A stretch of 64,000 bases of DNA from Corynebacterium sp. MSK297. GTDB taxonomy: Bacteria > Actinomycetota > Actinomycetes > Mycobacteriales > Mycobacteriaceae. Below the pieces are notes generated by a model. That model saw only the letters and a program-made list of their open reading frames with translations. It searched no databases and had not been told where the DNA came from. This document shows positions 31,568 to 41,577 of this stretch, piece after piece; within the stretch, counting starts at the first letter, position 1; each line of letters starts with the position of its first letter. The translations under genes were made by a program, and so were the position numbers. The DNA lies in NCBI RefSeq assembly GCF_030232885.1, contig NZ_JASPGD010000001.1, positions 1 to 64,000 of the forward strand. The letters run 5' to 3'.

Positions 31568-32299
31568 TTAGTGCGTGTCCGACGGAAAATTATAACTGGT
31601 CGGCGTACCTGCGGCCAACAGCTTTTCGACGTATTTGCCGATGATATCGACCTCCAGGTTCACCGTTTCGCCCACCACCAATTGCCCCAAGGTAGTTTCG
31701 GCCAAAGTCGTGGGAATCAAGGAAACTTCAAACCAGTGCTCAACCTCATGCTGAGCAGTAGAACGAGCTCTATCTTCTGAATTCGCGGCGGCGTCCGCCG
31801 TAGCTGCATCAGAAATAGCTGCGCCAGAAACCACTGCGCTAGAAATAGCAGAGACCGTCAAAGAAACCCCACTGACCGCGATCGATCCCTTTTCCACGAC
31901 GTATCTCACTAGGTGTTCTGGTAGCTGGAACCGCAATACGTCCCAGTGCTCGGAAGGGGTACGCGAGACTAAGGTAGCCGTACCGTCGACGTGGCCTTGC
32001 ATAATATGGCCACCAAGCCTGGAATCTGCCCGTAATGCGCGCTCCAAATTCACAACACTGCCGGGCCGGAGATCTCCTAACGACGAACGGTTAAGCGATT
32101 CCTGCATAACATCAGCACCAAAGACACCGGAAGCAGCGTCTAATTCAGAAACAGTCAAGCAGACGCCATTGACTGCAATGGAATCACCAAGACGTGCATC
32201 CTTAAGGACTGCCGGGCCGGAGATGCTTATCCGGGCCGCGTCACCGACGTTGTCCACCGCAGTAACTTCCCCTGTAGTTTCCACCAATCCACTAAACAT
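31568..32299 (-). CDS. ribE: Riboflavin synthase alpha chain with an Ala-rich insertion
   Basis: This 243-residue enzyme dismutates two lumazines to riboflavin and 5-amino-ribitylaminouracil. Two lumazine-binding repeats are present: the first at 1 to about 95 ([18 protein letters not shown]), the second from about 97 ([21 protein letters not shown], then L-I-P-T-T-L). Usual length is near 200-215 residues; the excess is an Ala/Ser-rich insertion at about 152-187 within the second repeat. Catalytic landmarks are intact. It lies between ribD and ribBA. Confidence 0.94.
   Translation of the reverse strand: MFSGLVETTGEVTAVDNVGDAARISISGPAVLKDARLGDSIAVNGVCLTVSELDAASGVFGADVMQESLNRSSLGDLRPGSVVNLERALRADSRLGGHIMQGHVDGTATLVSRTPSEHWDVLRFQLPEHLVRYVVEKGSIAVSGVSLTVSAISSAVVSGAAISDAATADAAANSEDRARSTAQHEVEHWFEVSLIPTTLAETTLGQLVVGETVNLEVDIIGKYVEKLLAAGTPTSYNFPSDTH
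31791..31850 (-). repeat. Degenerate 15-bp tandem array inside ribE
   Basis: Four 15-bp units start at 31791, 31806, 31821 and 31836. The best pair (second and fourth) agrees at 11 of 15 positions. They encode [15 protein letters not shown] and A-T-A-D-A, which account for most of the insertion in riboflavin synthase. Confidence 0.7.
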
Positions 32300-32312
32300 T
32301 ATCCGCCACCTT

Positions 32313-33392
32313 TCACTGCTTCCGGTTTTCGGGCGTGCGCCCTGGCACCATTGTCAACAACACATCGCCGCTAAGTATTTCCACGTCGCTTATCTGCAAG
32401 CGCAACCCTTCCGCCAAGCTTTCCCCAACAGCCGAAGCGAGCACACTACGGCCCTGTCCTAACAGCAAAGGAGCGATATAAGCCTGCACTGCGTCCACAT
32501 AGCCGTGAGCAACGAATGAACTCAACAGCTTAGGTCCGCCTTCCACCAGTACGTCGCGGCAGCCTTGCTCCCATAAAGCAGTCAATGCAGTCGGAATATC
32601 CGAATATTGTGCGTAACCCAACCGTTGTAAGTTGCTGCATTCTGTCAGATCCGACTCACCAATGACCACCCGCTGTGGTTGTTGCTGGTACCAGGCAGTT
32701 TCTCCTGATTCGGTGATATAGCGAGCAGTCAGCGACGGATTATCCGCCAATGCGGTACCAGTACCGATAATGATCGCATCGCGCTTGCTACGATCCAGGT
32801 GCACTCGCTCGCGGGCTGCGGTACCTGTGATCCACTGGCTCGACCCATCGATTGCGGCGCTGAAGCCATCAACAGACTGTGCAAACTTCAGTGTGACATG
32901 TACTCGCCCCATGGCTGTTGCGTGCAGCCATGGACGAAGCTCACCATTGCGCATCGCGACCCCGTCAGGGTCGGCAGCACCGAGGTGAAAAACGGGAATT
33001 CCTGAGGCACGCAGTCTTTCTGCCCCGCCAGCGGCAATCGCGTTGGGATCCGCATGCACGTAATGCACTGAGGCTACACCTGCATCAATGAGTGCCTGCG
33101 CACACGGGCCAGTTCTGCCGAAATGATTACAAGGCTCAAGTGTGACTACCGCATGCGCTCCACGCGCAGCCGCACCGGCGTGCTCTAAGGCAACGATTTC
33201 AGCATGCCGCCCACCTGGAGGTTCTGTTGCACCAATCCCGCAAATCTCGCCGGTGGAGGTCACCAGCACCGCGCCTACCGGCGGGTTAGGACTGGTGCCG
33301 CCACGAACTGCTTCGCCAGCTCTGCCTGCGGCAGCTAGCGCAGCGTTAAGTATGTGAGCGGCAAGTGGGCTCTCGTCCATTTCCGGTGCCAT
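32313..33392 (-). CDS. ribD: RibD, riboflavin deaminase/reductase
   Basis: This 359-residue bifunctional enzyme carries out the second and third steps from GTP. The deaminase domain has zinc ligands in G-R-H-A-E near 64-68 and E-P-C-N-H-F-G-R-T-G-P-C near 87-98; the reductase domain starts near 155 (H-V-T-L-K-F-A-Q-S-V-D-G). The ATG immediately follows the rpe stop; ATG four codons in is an alternative. It opens the ribD-ribE-ribBA-ribH run. Confidence 0.95.
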   Translation of the reverse strand: MAPEMDESPLAAHILNAALAAAGRAGEAVRGGTSPNPPVGAVLVTSTGEICGIGATEPPGGRHAEIVALEHAGAAARGAHAVVTLEPCNHFGRTGPCAQALIDAGVASVHYVHADPNAIAAGGAERLRASGIPVFHLGAADPDGVAMRNGELRPWLHATAMGRVHVTLKFAQSVDGFSAAIDGSSQWITGTAARERVHLDRSKRDAIIIGTGTALADNPSLTARYITESGETAWYQQQPQRVVIGESDLTECSNLQRLGYAQYSDIPTALTALWEQGCRDVLVEGGPKLLSSFVAHGYVDAVQAYIAPLLLGQGRSVLASAVGESLAEGLRLQISDVEILSGDVLLTMVPGRTPENRKQ

Positions 33393-34142
33393 TTAGTGGC
33401 GCGTCGCCCCAACAGCGAGCTCACGGAGATTGTCGACCGCCGCGGCAGGGTTATCCTTTGTGAACACTGCAGAACCTGCTACGAATGCGTCACAGCCTGC
33501 TTCCGCGGATTTCTCAATAGTGTGCTCGGAGATTCCACCATCGATTTCAATGACACAATCCAGGTGTTTCTCATCGATCCTTTGGCGCAATGCACGGACC
33601 TTATCTAATTGATCCGGCATGAACGATTGCCCTCCGAATCCGGGCTCCACGCTCATTACCAATGCTAAGTCGAAATATTCCAAATCATCGAGATACGGCT
33701 CAATCGGCGTACCAGGTTTCACGGAAAAGCCTGCACGCACACCTTTTTCGCGAATCTTTTTCGCTAAGCCGATGTGATCCTCGGTGGCTTCGACGTGGAA
33801 GATTATGCAATCAGCCCCCGCCGCAACATAGGCGTCGACCCAGTCCCCCGGATTTTCAATCATGAGATGCACGTCGAGCTGCTGCTGGGTGATTTTGTCG
33901 ACGGTCGCAGTAATGTCGGGGCCGAAAGATAGGTTGGGAACAAAGTGCCCATCCATGATGTCCACGTGAATCCAATCAGCGTTGTCAATGGCACGCACTT
34001 GACTACCCAGCCGCGAAAAATCAGCCGCCAAAATTGACGGGTTAATCAAGGCCCTTTGCTTGACAGTTAGGTCACGCTGGCGGGTATGGCTTGCCGCTGT
34101 GCGGGAATGGTTTTCGGCGTGGGTAATATCGCGAACAGACAT
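33393..34142 (-). CDS. rpe: Ribulose-phosphate 3-epimerase
   Basis: This TIM-barrel epimerase interconverts ribulose and xylulose 5-phosphates. Landmarks are I-N-P-S-I-L-A-A-D-F, H-V-D-I-M-D-G-H-F-V-P-N, H-L-M-I-E-N-P and E-I-D-G-G-I. I place the start at ATG 34142 (ATG 34151 is three codons upstream); either way about 32 residues precede the usual beginning and no later start codon exists before the conserved I-N-P-S. A longer open frame runs back into rsmB but only as overlap. Confidence 0.92.
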   Translation of the reverse strand: MSVRDITHAENHSRTAASHTRQRDLTVKQRALINPSILAADFSRLGSQVRAIDNADWIHVDIMDGHFVPNLSFGPDITATVDKITQQQLDVHLMIENPGDWVDAYVAAGADCIIFHVEATEDHIGLAKKIREKGVRAGFSVKPGTPIEPYLDDLEYFDLALVMSVEPGFGGQSFMPDQLDKVRALRQRIDEKHLDCVIEIDGGISEHTIEKSAEAGCDAFVAGSAVFTKDNPAAAVDNLRELAVGATRH

Positions 34143-34158
34143 ACCACCCATTCTACGA

Positions 34159-35784
34159 CTACTCCGACTTGCGGCGCAGCACAGCGAAAAACATGGCATC
34201 GGTACCATGTCGATGCGGCCACATTTGTGCAGAGTGGAATGCGCCGTCTCCCCCAATACCTGGCATCGGCGGTAGCGTCGACGCCGCAGACAACTCTTCG
34301 AGATCCGGGGTATCGGCGTCAGAAATAATCGCATCAACAATGTTCCGGGTTTCCCGCAGATCCGGTGAACACGTGGAATAGACCACGACACCGCCTGGGC
34401 GGACTAACTGTAGTGCTGAACGCAACAACTCCGACTGCAGTATATTCAGCTCTTCGATATCAGCATCGTCCTTTTTCCACCGCGCTTCAGGACGGCGTCG
34501 TAAAGCACCTAACCCGGAGCAGGGGGCGTCGACAAGCACCCGATCATAGCCGGGAGTTAGGCCCGGATTTCGGCCATCCGACTGATGCACTGTCACGGGC
34601 AGATCCCTGACCGTGGCGCGAATAAGCTCTGCGCGGTGCGGGGAAATTTCGACAGCATCGACCGTAGCACCATCGATTCCCGCTAATGCACCGAGCAACG
34701 CCGCCTTGCCACCGGGCCCCGCGCACAAATCCAACCACCTGCCGGAATCGGCTCCGCTAACCTCTGCTTGCGCCACCGCGCGGGCAATCAACTGCGAACC
34801 TTCATCCTGGACCGCCGCTAATGACTGCTGTACCGGCTCCAAAGCACCCGGATTACCGCCGGATTCCAAACAAACCGCATACGGGCTATACCGAGCCGTC
34901 TCCCCTCCGATCATCAAAGCGAGTTCCTCTGCACTGATTTCGCCGGGACGTGCAACCAAATGCACTAACGGGCGTGCAGAATCGGCAGCGAGCAGCTCAC
35001 CGAGTTCCGGGTGGATCCGGGTCGCGGCCGCAGAATCCGCAGCATCGGCGTCGACAGGAAAATCCTCACTGCCTTCAACAACGGCATCAGCAATTTCAGG
35101 AGTGCTAGTCCCAAGAGTGCTAGTGGTGTTTCCACCGGATGTCGCCCACAAGGCCGCGTTAAAGGAACGAGCAATCCACTCCGGATGCGCGTTGGCAAAC
35201 GCCAGTCCTGCCAGTTCATCTTCCGGACGCAGCTGGCTCATCCAGTCCGCCTTTGGCGTGCGCCCGATCGTGCGCAAAATGCCGTTAACAAAGCCCTTAG
35301 CCTTGCCGTGCCCGGCCGATTCCACTAACCGAACCGAGGTATCCACCGCCGCATGATCATCGACCCGGGTGAACAACAGCTGATAGGCGCCAAGGCGCAG
35401 GGAATTCAACACGGCAGTTGCCAAAGACTCCAACTCGCGCGAAGAACATTCCTGCAAGACAGTGTCGATAATCCCCAGGCAGCGCAAGCACCCATATGTG
35501 ATCTCCGTGGCAAATGCAGCATCGCGTCCTTTCAGGCGTGCTTGACGCAAAGACTTCGGCAGAATCAAGTTCGCATAGGCATCATCGTCACTGACCCGAT
35601 TCAACACCTCGAATGCCACCAGGCGTGGCTTGTCGACGCCCGCTGCTGCCTGGTGTGCGCGATTCCGGTCCTGCTGTTTTTCGTGCGGCGCGCCCTGCTT
35701 CCTGTTCTGTGCCTGTCTGCTTCCGGGGCGTTGTGACTGGCCAGAACGCGCCCGAGAACGAAAACCTCCTGCGGCTGCACTCAT
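34159..35784 (-). CDS. rsmB: RsmB/Fmu-family 16S rRNA m5C methyltransferase
   Basis: This 541-residue protein has an N-terminal NusB-like RNA-binding domain (about 50-175) and a SAM-dependent methyltransferase domain with [11 protein letters not shown], catalytic V-D-A-P-C-S-G-L-G and Y-S-T-C-S-P. It is longer than usual: a basic Gln/Arg-rich N-terminal tail of about 50 residues and an Ala/Asp/Ser/Thr-rich insertion at about 214-262, which contains [10 protein letters not shown] from a 15-bp duplication. Its ATG overlaps the fmt stop (ATGA). Confidence 0.93.
   Translation of the reverse strand: MSAAAGGFRSRARSGQSQRPGSRQAQNRKQGAPHEKQQDRNRAHQAAAGVDKPRLVAFEVLNRVSDDDAYANLILPKSLRQARLKGRDAAFATEITYGCLRCLGIIDTVLQECSSRELESLATAVLNSLRLGAYQLLFTRVDDHAAVDTSVRLVESAGHGKAKGFVNGILRTIGRTPKADWMSQLRPEDELAGLAFANAHPEWIARSFNAALWATSGGNTTSTLGTSTPEIADAVVEGSEDFPVDADAADSAAATRIHPELGELLAADSARPLVHLVARPGEISAEELALMIGGETARYSPYAVCLESGGNPGALEPVQQSLAAVQDEGSQLIARAVAQAEVSGADSGRWLDLCAGPGGKAALLGALAGIDGATVDAVEISPHRAELIRATVRDLPVTVHQSDGRNPGLTPGYDRVLVDAPCSGLGALRRRPEARWKKDDADIEELNILQSELLRSALQLVRPGGVVVYSTCSPDLRETRNIVDAIISDADTPDLEELSAASTLPPMPGIGGDGAFHSAQMWPHRHGTDAMFFAVLRRKSE
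35100..35129 (-). repeat. 15-bp duplication in the rsmB insertion
   Basis: AGTGCTAGT at 35101-35109 recurs at 35116-35124, a period of 15 bp, encoding successive T-S-T-L-G and T-S-T-P-E. It sits in the non-conserved insertion between the RNA-binding and methyltransferase domains. Confidence 0.65.
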
Positions 35785-36782
35785 GACAAAATTCCTTCCG
35801 GTTGGCTACCACGTGCCCAATCTGCTGCATCCATCTTCTTCTTGCCAGGTGCTTGCACCATTCCCAAACGTACCGGCGTGGTAGCCGTGCCGACGAAAAC
35901 GTCATTTTTGGTGACCAGGATTTCGCCAGGTGCTAACACCGCTTCTTCCAACACAGTTTCTTTCAACAACGCAGTCTCTTTCAACGCTGTAGCGGCATCG
36001 GAACCTGGTTTAACCACCGTCACCGGCGAAATCTTCAACCGCTGACCCTCCAACATTGTCCACGCACCTGGCCCCGGGGTATAAGCACGGACGTGGCGAT
36101 CCACCGCGAAGTCTGGCTGAGCCCAGTCAATCCGGGCTTGATCTGCCGAAATTTTCGGTGCATAGGTCGACTCACCCGTTTGTGGTTGCGCCTCCAGGCG
36201 ATCGTCGGCAAGCCCATCCATGGTGGCTACAAGCAAATCTGCTCCCGAATACGCCAACCGTGTCAATAAATCATCGGCGGTATCATCGTCGCGAATTGCC
36301 TCGGTGACTGTGCCAAGGACATCGCCAGTATCTAAGCCTTCCTCAATGCGGAACGTACTGGCCCCTGTGATGTCATCGCCATGCGCAATCGCGGCTTGTA
36401 CCGGTGCAGCCCCACGCCAATGCGGCAATAACGAAAAATGCAAATTGATCCAGCCATGACGGGCCACCGACAAAAGATCCGGGCTGATCAATTTGCCATA
36501 AGCAACGACCGCGATCGCCTCCGGAGCCAAGTCCCGTAGCCAATCACGCACCAGGGCTCCGTCGTTGCTCTCAGCACGCAGAGTCTCTGGCTTCAGCACC
36601 TCGATTCCCCGCTCCTGTGCCATCGCTGCCACCGGCGACGGGGCCAAATTTCTTCCACGCCCTTGTCGCGCATCAGGACGTGTGAGCACCCCCACGACGT
36701 CGTGCTCAGAACCTAATAGCGCTTCCAAAGCTACGACAGCTGGCTCCGGCGTACCAGCAAACACAATCCGCATAGTTTTCAC
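35781..36782 (-). CDS. fmt: Methionyl-tRNA formyltransferase
   Basis: This 333-residue enzyme formylates initiator Met-tRNA. The N-terminal fold begins [11 protein letters not shown], and the formyl-THF site is in [16 protein letters not shown], followed by H-G-D-D-I-T-G-A-S. The C-terminal OB domain contains a short insertion with [12 protein letters not shown]. It overlaps rsmB by four bases; priA lies 40 bases upstream. Confidence 0.95.
   Translation of the reverse strand: MKTMRIVFAGTPEPAVVALEALLGSEHDVVGVLTRPDARQGRGRNLAPSPVAAMAQERGIEVLKPETLRAESNDGALVRDWLRDLAPEAIAVVAYGKLISPDLLSVARHGWINLHFSLLPHWRGAAPVQAAIAHGDDITGASTFRIEEGLDTGDVLGTVTEAIRDDDTADDLLTRLAYSGADLLVATMDGLADDRLEAQPQTGESTYAPKISADQARIDWAQPDFAVDRHVRAYTPGPGAWTMLEGQRLKISPVTVVKPGSDAATALKETALLKETVLEEAVLAPGEILVTKNDVFVGTATTPVRLGMVQAPGKKKMDAADWARGSQPEGILS
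35954..35985 (-). repeat. 18-bp duplication in fmt
   Basis: CAGTTTCTTTCAAC (35954-35967) recurs as CAGTCTCTTTCAAC (35972-35985), a period of 18 bp with 13 of 14 bases matching. It encodes the hexapeptide repeat L-K-E-T-[AV]-L in the C-terminal domain. Confidence 0.75.
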
Positions 36783-36822
36783 TGCTCCTTCATCGACGCG
36801 TAATAACTAGGAATTACCCAGC

Positions 36823-38829
36823 TTATCCAATATGAATTGGATCAACTTGAATCCGCAATGGCAACTCATCTTTCCGCAGACTCCGAGCCACCGCCGCAGT
36901 GCGCAGCGCTGAGCCTAATTCCGCCCGGGGCCCTAAGGGAGTACGCACCAGAATTCGTTGTGGCGGCCCAAAACGCTGTTCATCGTATTCCCCCGGTAAT
37001 CGCGTTGAGCGCGGCAAATCCACCGGACCGAGCACTTCTGCATGCTGCGGCAGCTCAACTAGATCCAAAAATAAATCCAGGCTGGCATCGGCTCCATCAA
37101 TCGCTGCCATATGCACCGCCGGCGGAAACCTCGTTTCCCGTCGGCCCGCCAACTCCGCGGCCGCGGCGGCAACCGGATCCCAACGGATAAACATCTGCAC
37201 TGCGGGCAAACCAGCAGCAGCAACCACAATCACCGTGCCACCAGCCTCCCGGCTCTCCACCAACGCGGCAGCACGCATCCAGGTCGCGAGCGTATCTTCT
37301 GCGGCCCGTAGATCCTGTCTCCCGAGCAAAGCCCAGGTATCAAGAAATAACGCGGCACCATAGGCTCCGTCTTCCACCTGGGGCTCCGCACCCGGTGTTG
37401 CCACTACGAGCGCTGGGCCGTTGGGCACGGAATCCAATACTCGCGAACCACCCGAGGTAATGACCCGCGTCGATGGGAATGCCCTGCCAAGTTCCTCAGC
37501 TGTGCGTTGCGCTCCCAAGACCACGGCGCGCAACTTGTGCGAACCACACTCACCACAACGAAACGACGAGTGTATTGCCCCGCACCAACGACACGTCGGT
37601 ACCGACGCCTCTGCATTCTCATGCTCCGGCAAGCCCAACGGGCCATTACATGTCCGACAACGCGCTGGATGACGACACCGTCCGCATGCAAGCGTCGGGA
37701 TATAGCCTTTCCGAGGTACTTGCACCAGTACAGGCTTCGCGGAAGACAGTGCGCGACGAGCTGTAGTGAAAGCCAGCCCCGGTATTCGAGCTTTGGCAGC
37801 ACCAGGGTCTTTTTCGAGTTCAAAATCTGTATCTGCAGCTGCGCGAATCAGCGGCGCTGCCTCCCGCACCTGGTCCCGGGAAGCTACCAAATTACGCATC
37901 CAGCCGGCTTCTACCAAAAGCTGTGTTTCTGCAGTTCGTGCATACCCACCGATCAACAACGAGCACTTTTCCAATCCAACGCGCGTGGTCAGAATTTCCC
38001 GCGCATGGGCGTACGGCGCACGCGGATCTATCAAGTTCTCATCACCATCATCGATGATCACCGCCAGACGTAAATTGGCGACAGGAGCAAATGCAGCATT
38101 GCGGGTACCCACGACCACACGCGCTTGGCCGTGCAAAACAGACAGAAAACGGCGGTATCGCGCTTGCGGCCCCAATTGGGCATGCAGAGTCGTGATCTGC
38201 TTCGGCCCCATATACTCCCGGAACGCGGATTCTAGGTGATCGACATCCCTTTGATCAGGCACTACTAGCAAAACCCCGCCGCCGTCAATGGCAGTCTTAG
38301 CCGCCAACGATGCCACTACTCTTGCCCAATCATCGCCAGGGGTAATCTGCCACGCCGCACGGGACGGCTGGCCCGACAGTACCGAATCTACAAACGACTC
38401 CCCATACTGATAATTCGACCACCCCGATAAGTCAGGCTCGGTTGGTTCACCAAGATCCTCCCACGCGGTAGCGAAGTCCGCTGTCTCTGCCTGCTTATGC
38501 CGCGGCGGAATCGCATTACGGATGATATCGGCTCGGGTGCCGCCATAACGCTGCGCTAACGACTCGACCAAAGCCGCCGTATGTTCCGGATAGACCACAT
38601 CCGGTGAATACACCCGTTCAAGATAACGCAACCTGCCGACATGGTCCGAATGTTCGCGACGGTGCAAAACGATGCCGTCGACAAGCCTGCCATGAAAACG
38701 TATGCGCACCCGGGTGCCGACCTGCGCAGCCTCATCATCTTTGTCCGCGACCAAATAATCAAACCCGCGATCCAGGTGTGCTAGCCCAAGCAGCGGCAAC
38801 ACATGGGCGACCGGACGGGCTAGCTGCAT
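36823..38829 (-). CDS. priA: PriA-like primosomal protein N' with degenerate helicase motifs
   Basis: This 668-residue protein has the PriA N-terminal 3' DNA-binding domain (D-Y-L-V... G-T-R-V-R-I-R-F-H-G) and the paired zinc motifs (C-G-R-C...C-R-T-C, C-R-W-C...C-G-E-C) near 390-450. A Walker A P-loop is missing and the DEEH box reads I-D-D-G-D-E-N, so ATP-driven helicase activity is unlikely. This degeneration is known for actinobacterial PriA. I place the start at ATG 38829; the longer frame adds 24 unconserved residues overlapping the metK end. Confidence 0.92.
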   Translation of the reverse strand: MQLARPVAHVLPLLGLAHLDRGFDYLVADKDDEAAQVGTRVRIRFHGRLVDGIVLHRREHSDHVGRLRYLERVYSPDVVYPEHTAALVESLAQRYGGTRADIIRNAIPPRHKQAETADFATAWEDLGEPTEPDLSGWSNYQYGESFVDSVLSGQPSRAAWQITPGDDWARVVASLAAKTAIDGGGVLLVVPDQRDVDHLESAFREYMGPKQITTLHAQLGPQARYRRFLSVLHGQARVVVGTRNAAFAPVANLRLAVIIDDGDENLIDPRAPYAHAREILTTRVGLEKCSLLIGGYARTAETQLLVEAGWMRNLVASRDQVREAAPLIRAAADTDFELEKDPGAAKARIPGLAFTTARRALSSAKPVLVQVPRKGYIPTLACGRCRHPARCRTCNGPLGLPEHENAEASVPTCRWCGAIHSSFRCGECGSHKLRAVVLGAQRTAEELGRAFPSTRVITSGGSRVLDSVPNGPALVVATPGAEPQVEDGAYGAALFLDTWALLGRQDLRAAEDTLATWMRAAALVESREAGGTVIVVAAAGLPAVQMFIRWDPVAAAAAELAGRRETRFPPAVHMAAIDGADASLDLFLDLVELPQHAEVLGPVDLPRSTRLPGEYDEQRFGPPQRILVRTPLGPRAELGSALRTAAVARSLRKDELPLRIQVDPIHIG

Positions 38830-38846
38830 TGCATCTCCCCGAACAG

Positions 38847-40082
38847 TTACGACACCCCTGCAGCGGCACGCAGTTGCTCGACCCGGTTCGTTTGCTCCCA
38901 CGGCAAATTCAGATCATCGCGGCCGAAATGACCATATGCCGCGGTAGGACGGTAAATCGGACGAAGCAAATCCAACTCGCGGATAATAACGGCAGGTCGC
39001 AAATCGAAAGTCTGCGCAACCGCTGCCTGAATGGATTCGTCATCCAAACCATGATGTGCGGTGCCAAAGGTCTCGACGTACAACCCTACCGGATTAGCCC
39101 GACCGATAGCATAAGCAACCTGGACCTCTGCGCGATCCGCGAGGCCTGCGGCCACGATATTTTTCGCTACCCACCGCATCGCATAAGCCGCCGAACGATC
39201 AACTTTTGACGGATCCTTTCCCGAAAATGCACCACCACCATGGCGCGCCATTCCGCCATAAGTGTCGACGATGATCTTCCGGCCGGTCAGTCCGGCATCA
39301 CCCATGGGACCGCCGAGAATAAAGGACCCGGACGGATTAATCAGCAAGGTGACATCATCGGTATAAAAATCTTGCAACCCCGCCTGCTCGATCACGTACT
39401 CAATGACATGGATTCGCAGTTGCTCTTCCAGCCACTCCTGACTGACCTCTGGATCATGTTGCGTAGAAATCACAACCGTATCAATGTGCGACGGCTTTTG
39501 TCCGGTATAAGCAAAAGTTACCTGTGTTTTGCCATCCGGGCGCAAGTGCGGCACAATCCCCTGCTTACGCACCTCAGTGAGCCTGCGGGACAAACGGTGC
39601 GCGAGTGCAATTGGAAGCGGCATAAACTCCGGGGTTTCATTCGTGGCATAGCCGAACATCAGCCCCTGGTCACCGGCACCCGCGACGTCATCATCATCCA
39701 GCTGGGAACCAGACCTGGCTTCGTGTGATCGATCCACACCGTCGCCGATTTCCTGGGACTGCTCACCAATGGCAATGTTCACACCGCAGGTCCGACCGTC
39801 GAATCCGACATCAGAGCTCGTGAAACCAATCTCCAACAAGGTTTTGCGCACCAATTGCGGAATTTCTACATAACCACTGGTCCGGACCTCACCTGCCACA
39901 TGCACCTGGCCGGTGGTGACCAGCGTTTCTACGGCAACACGCGCGTGCTGATCCTTCTCGAGCAACGCATCAAGAATGCTGTCCGAAATGGCATCGCAAA
40001 TTTTATCCGGATGACCTTCCGTCACGGACTCGGAAGTAAACAAACGCAGGCCGTTGGCGCTTGCGCGAACTGGTGCAGCCAC
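38847..40082 (-). CDS. metK: S-adenosylmethionine synthetase
   Basis: This 411-residue enzyme makes SAM from methionine and ATP. Signature segments G-H-P-D-K-I-C-D near 24-31, [11 protein letters not shown] near 140-150 and [14 protein letters not shown] near 285-298 are intact. It has a leader of about 150 bases with a candidate promoter overlapping the coaBC stop. I see no SAM riboswitch fold in that leader. Confidence 0.97.
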   Translation of the reverse strand: MAAPVRASANGLRLFTSESVTEGHPDKICDAISDSILDALLEKDQHARVAVETLVTTGQVHVAGEVRTSGYVEIPQLVRKTLLEIGFTSSDVGFDGRTCGVNIAIGEQSQEIGDGVDRSHEARSGSQLDDDDVAGAGDQGLMFGYATNETPEFMPLPIALAHRLSRRLTEVRKQGIVPHLRPDGKTQVTFAYTGQKPSHIDTVVISTQHDPEVSQEWLEEQLRIHVIEYVIEQAGLQDFYTDDVTLLINPSGSFILGGPMGDAGLTGRKIIVDTYGGMARHGGGAFSGKDPSKVDRSAAYAMRWVAKNIVAAGLADRAEVQVAYAIGRANPVGLYVETFGTAHHGLDDESIQAAVAQTFDLRPAVIIRELDLLRPIYRPTAAYGHFGRDDLNLPWEQTNRVEQLRAAAGVS

Positions 40083-40242
40083 GAAAAATCCTTAGAACAC
40101 AGAGAAAGCAACGTACATAACCGAATTATTTACCAGCATCGGCATAACACAACATGCGCGCAATACAATGACGCGGTATGCCATAGCGCAACACCGGCAC
40201 AATACTCAGCGCAGCGCACAGCGCCGCGCGGGAACAACAATT

Positions 40243-40271
40243 AGTATAGACAAAGCGGTCTATAGAAGCAA
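40243..40271 (-). promoter_or_regulatory. Candidate metK promoter
   Basis: On the minus strand TTGCTT (40266-40271) and TATACT (40243-40248) are separated by 17 bases, overlapping the 3' end of coaBC. The predicted start, near 40236, would give a leader of about 155 bases before metK. The match is reasonable but unverified. Bases 40083-40242 otherwise hold no gene I can support. Confidence 0.45.
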
Positions 40272-41555
40272 TGCTAGCTTGTCCCAAATTTGGGCAGACA
40301 CTACGTGCTTTGAGCTCGCGGCAACCTCGGTAACAGTGCCATCGCTGTCCAAAAGAAAACCTTGATTGGTCGTTTGACCGAAGACCTTGCCCGGTCCTAC
40401 TTCATTGCACATCAGAACGTCGCAGCCTTTGCTCTGCAACTTATCCTGGGCATATTCCAAAATAGATTGCTTATCATCTCCAGTTTCGGCAGCAAAGCCC
40501 ATTATCACAGTCTCAGCAGCCAAACTTCCGCCAGCTCGCGCTTCCACCAAACTAGCCAGCACGTCCGGATTTTCCACCAACTCAATCGTGCTCAGTCCTG
40601 CATCACCCTGCGACTTTTTCATCTTATGTTCGGCTGGCTTAGCAGGACGAAAGTCAGATACCGCCGCGGCCATGATAATCACATCCGCACCTTCGGCTTG
40701 CTTATGCATTGCACGCTGTAACTCCACAGTGGTTTCCACCGGGATAACCTTGACACCTGGAGGATTGGGCAGCGTGGAATTATTCGCAACTACAAGCGTT
40801 ACCGTGGCGCCACGCTGTACCGCAATTTCTGCAAGTGCAAAACCTTGCCGCCCCGACGAACGGTTGCCAATAAAACGAACCGGATCAATGACTTCTTGGG
40901 TACCTCCAGCACTAATAAGCACGTTCACACCGGTGAGATTGTGCTCCATAGACGCGCCAGAAAATACAGTGCGCGCAACCGTTGCAATATGGCTGGGATC
41001 AGGAAGACGGCCTGCACCCGAGTCTTTTCCAGTCAGGCGGCCCACCGCGGGGTTGAGCACCACGATTCCGCGTTCCCGCAGCGTCGCGACATTCTCCTGC
41101 GTCGCAGGATTATTCCACATTTCGGTATGCATAGCCGGAGCAATGATCACCGGGCACGTAGCGACCAGCACGGTGGCAGCCAGTAAATCGTCGGCACGCC
41201 CTGCAGCTACCCGCGCCAAAAAATCAGCCGTCGCCGGCGCAATGACGATTCCGTCGGCCTCTTGCCCATAGCGAACATGCGCAACCTCGTGAACGTCCTC
41301 GAACACCGAAGTAGAAACCGGATTACCGGATAAAGCCTCAAATGTTGCTGCCCCGACAAACTGCAATGCCGAATTCGTTGGAATAACACGTACCTGATCG
41401 CCGCATTCCGTGAATTCCCGAACGAGCTGACAAGCCTTAAAAGCAGCGATCCCACCACATACCCCGACGACAATATTTTGTGCACGCCGTGCACCATCCG
41501 AATTGCGCGGGCTCTCTGCGTTATAAGTGTTCATCGTCGATCCGTTCTGGGACAT
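40260..41555 (-). CDS. coaBC: CoaBC, phosphopantothenoylcysteine synthetase/decarboxylase
   Basis: This 431-residue bifunctional enzyme carries out two CoA-biosynthesis steps. The N-terminal flavoprotein decarboxylase begins V-V-G-V-C-G-G-I-A-A-F-K near 31-42 and has P-A-M-H-T-E-M-W near 139-146; the C-terminal synthetase has I-S-A-G-G-T-Q-E-V-I-D-P-V-R near 213-226 and A-A-A-V-S-D-F. About 28 non-conserved residues precede the core. A sodium:solute symporter gene ends 22 bases upstream on the same strand. Confidence 0.95.
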   Translation of the reverse strand: MSQNGSTMNTYNAESPRNSDGARRAQNIVVGVCGGIAAFKACQLVREFTECGDQVRVIPTNSALQFVGAATFEALSGNPVSTSVFEDVHEVAHVRYGQEADGIVIAPATADFLARVAAGRADDLLAATVLVATCPVIIAPAMHTEMWNNPATQENVATLRERGIVVLNPAVGRLTGKDSGAGRLPDPSHIATVARTVFSGASMEHNLTGVNVLISAGGTQEVIDPVRFIGNRSSGRQGFALAEIAVQRGATVTLVVANNSTLPNPPGVKVIPVETTVELQRAMHKQAEGADVIIMAAAVSDFRPAKPAEHKMKKSQGDAGLSTIELVENPDVLASLVEARAGGSLAAETVIMGFAAETGDDKQSILEYAQDKLQSKGCDVLMCNEVGPGKVFGQTTNQGFLLDSDGTVTEVAASSKHVVSAQIWDKLALLL

Positions 41556-41577
41556 AGTGGGGCTCCTGTATATTCGC

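Noticed and set aside
31568..34142. FMN riboswitch controlling the rib genes
   Set aside because: Genes are tightly packed and no FMN-box leader space exists within this run.
33393..34391. 332-residue version of Rpe starting at 34391
   Set aside because: The extra 83 residues overlap rsmB, are not Rpe-like, and later starts exist.
34613..35356. Plus-strand open frame of 247 codons opposite rsmB
   Set aside because: Low-complexity Ser/Ala/Pro translation antisense to rsmB, no start signal.
40083..40242. SAM riboswitch in the metK leader
   Set aside because: No conserved SAM-box stems could be found by eye.
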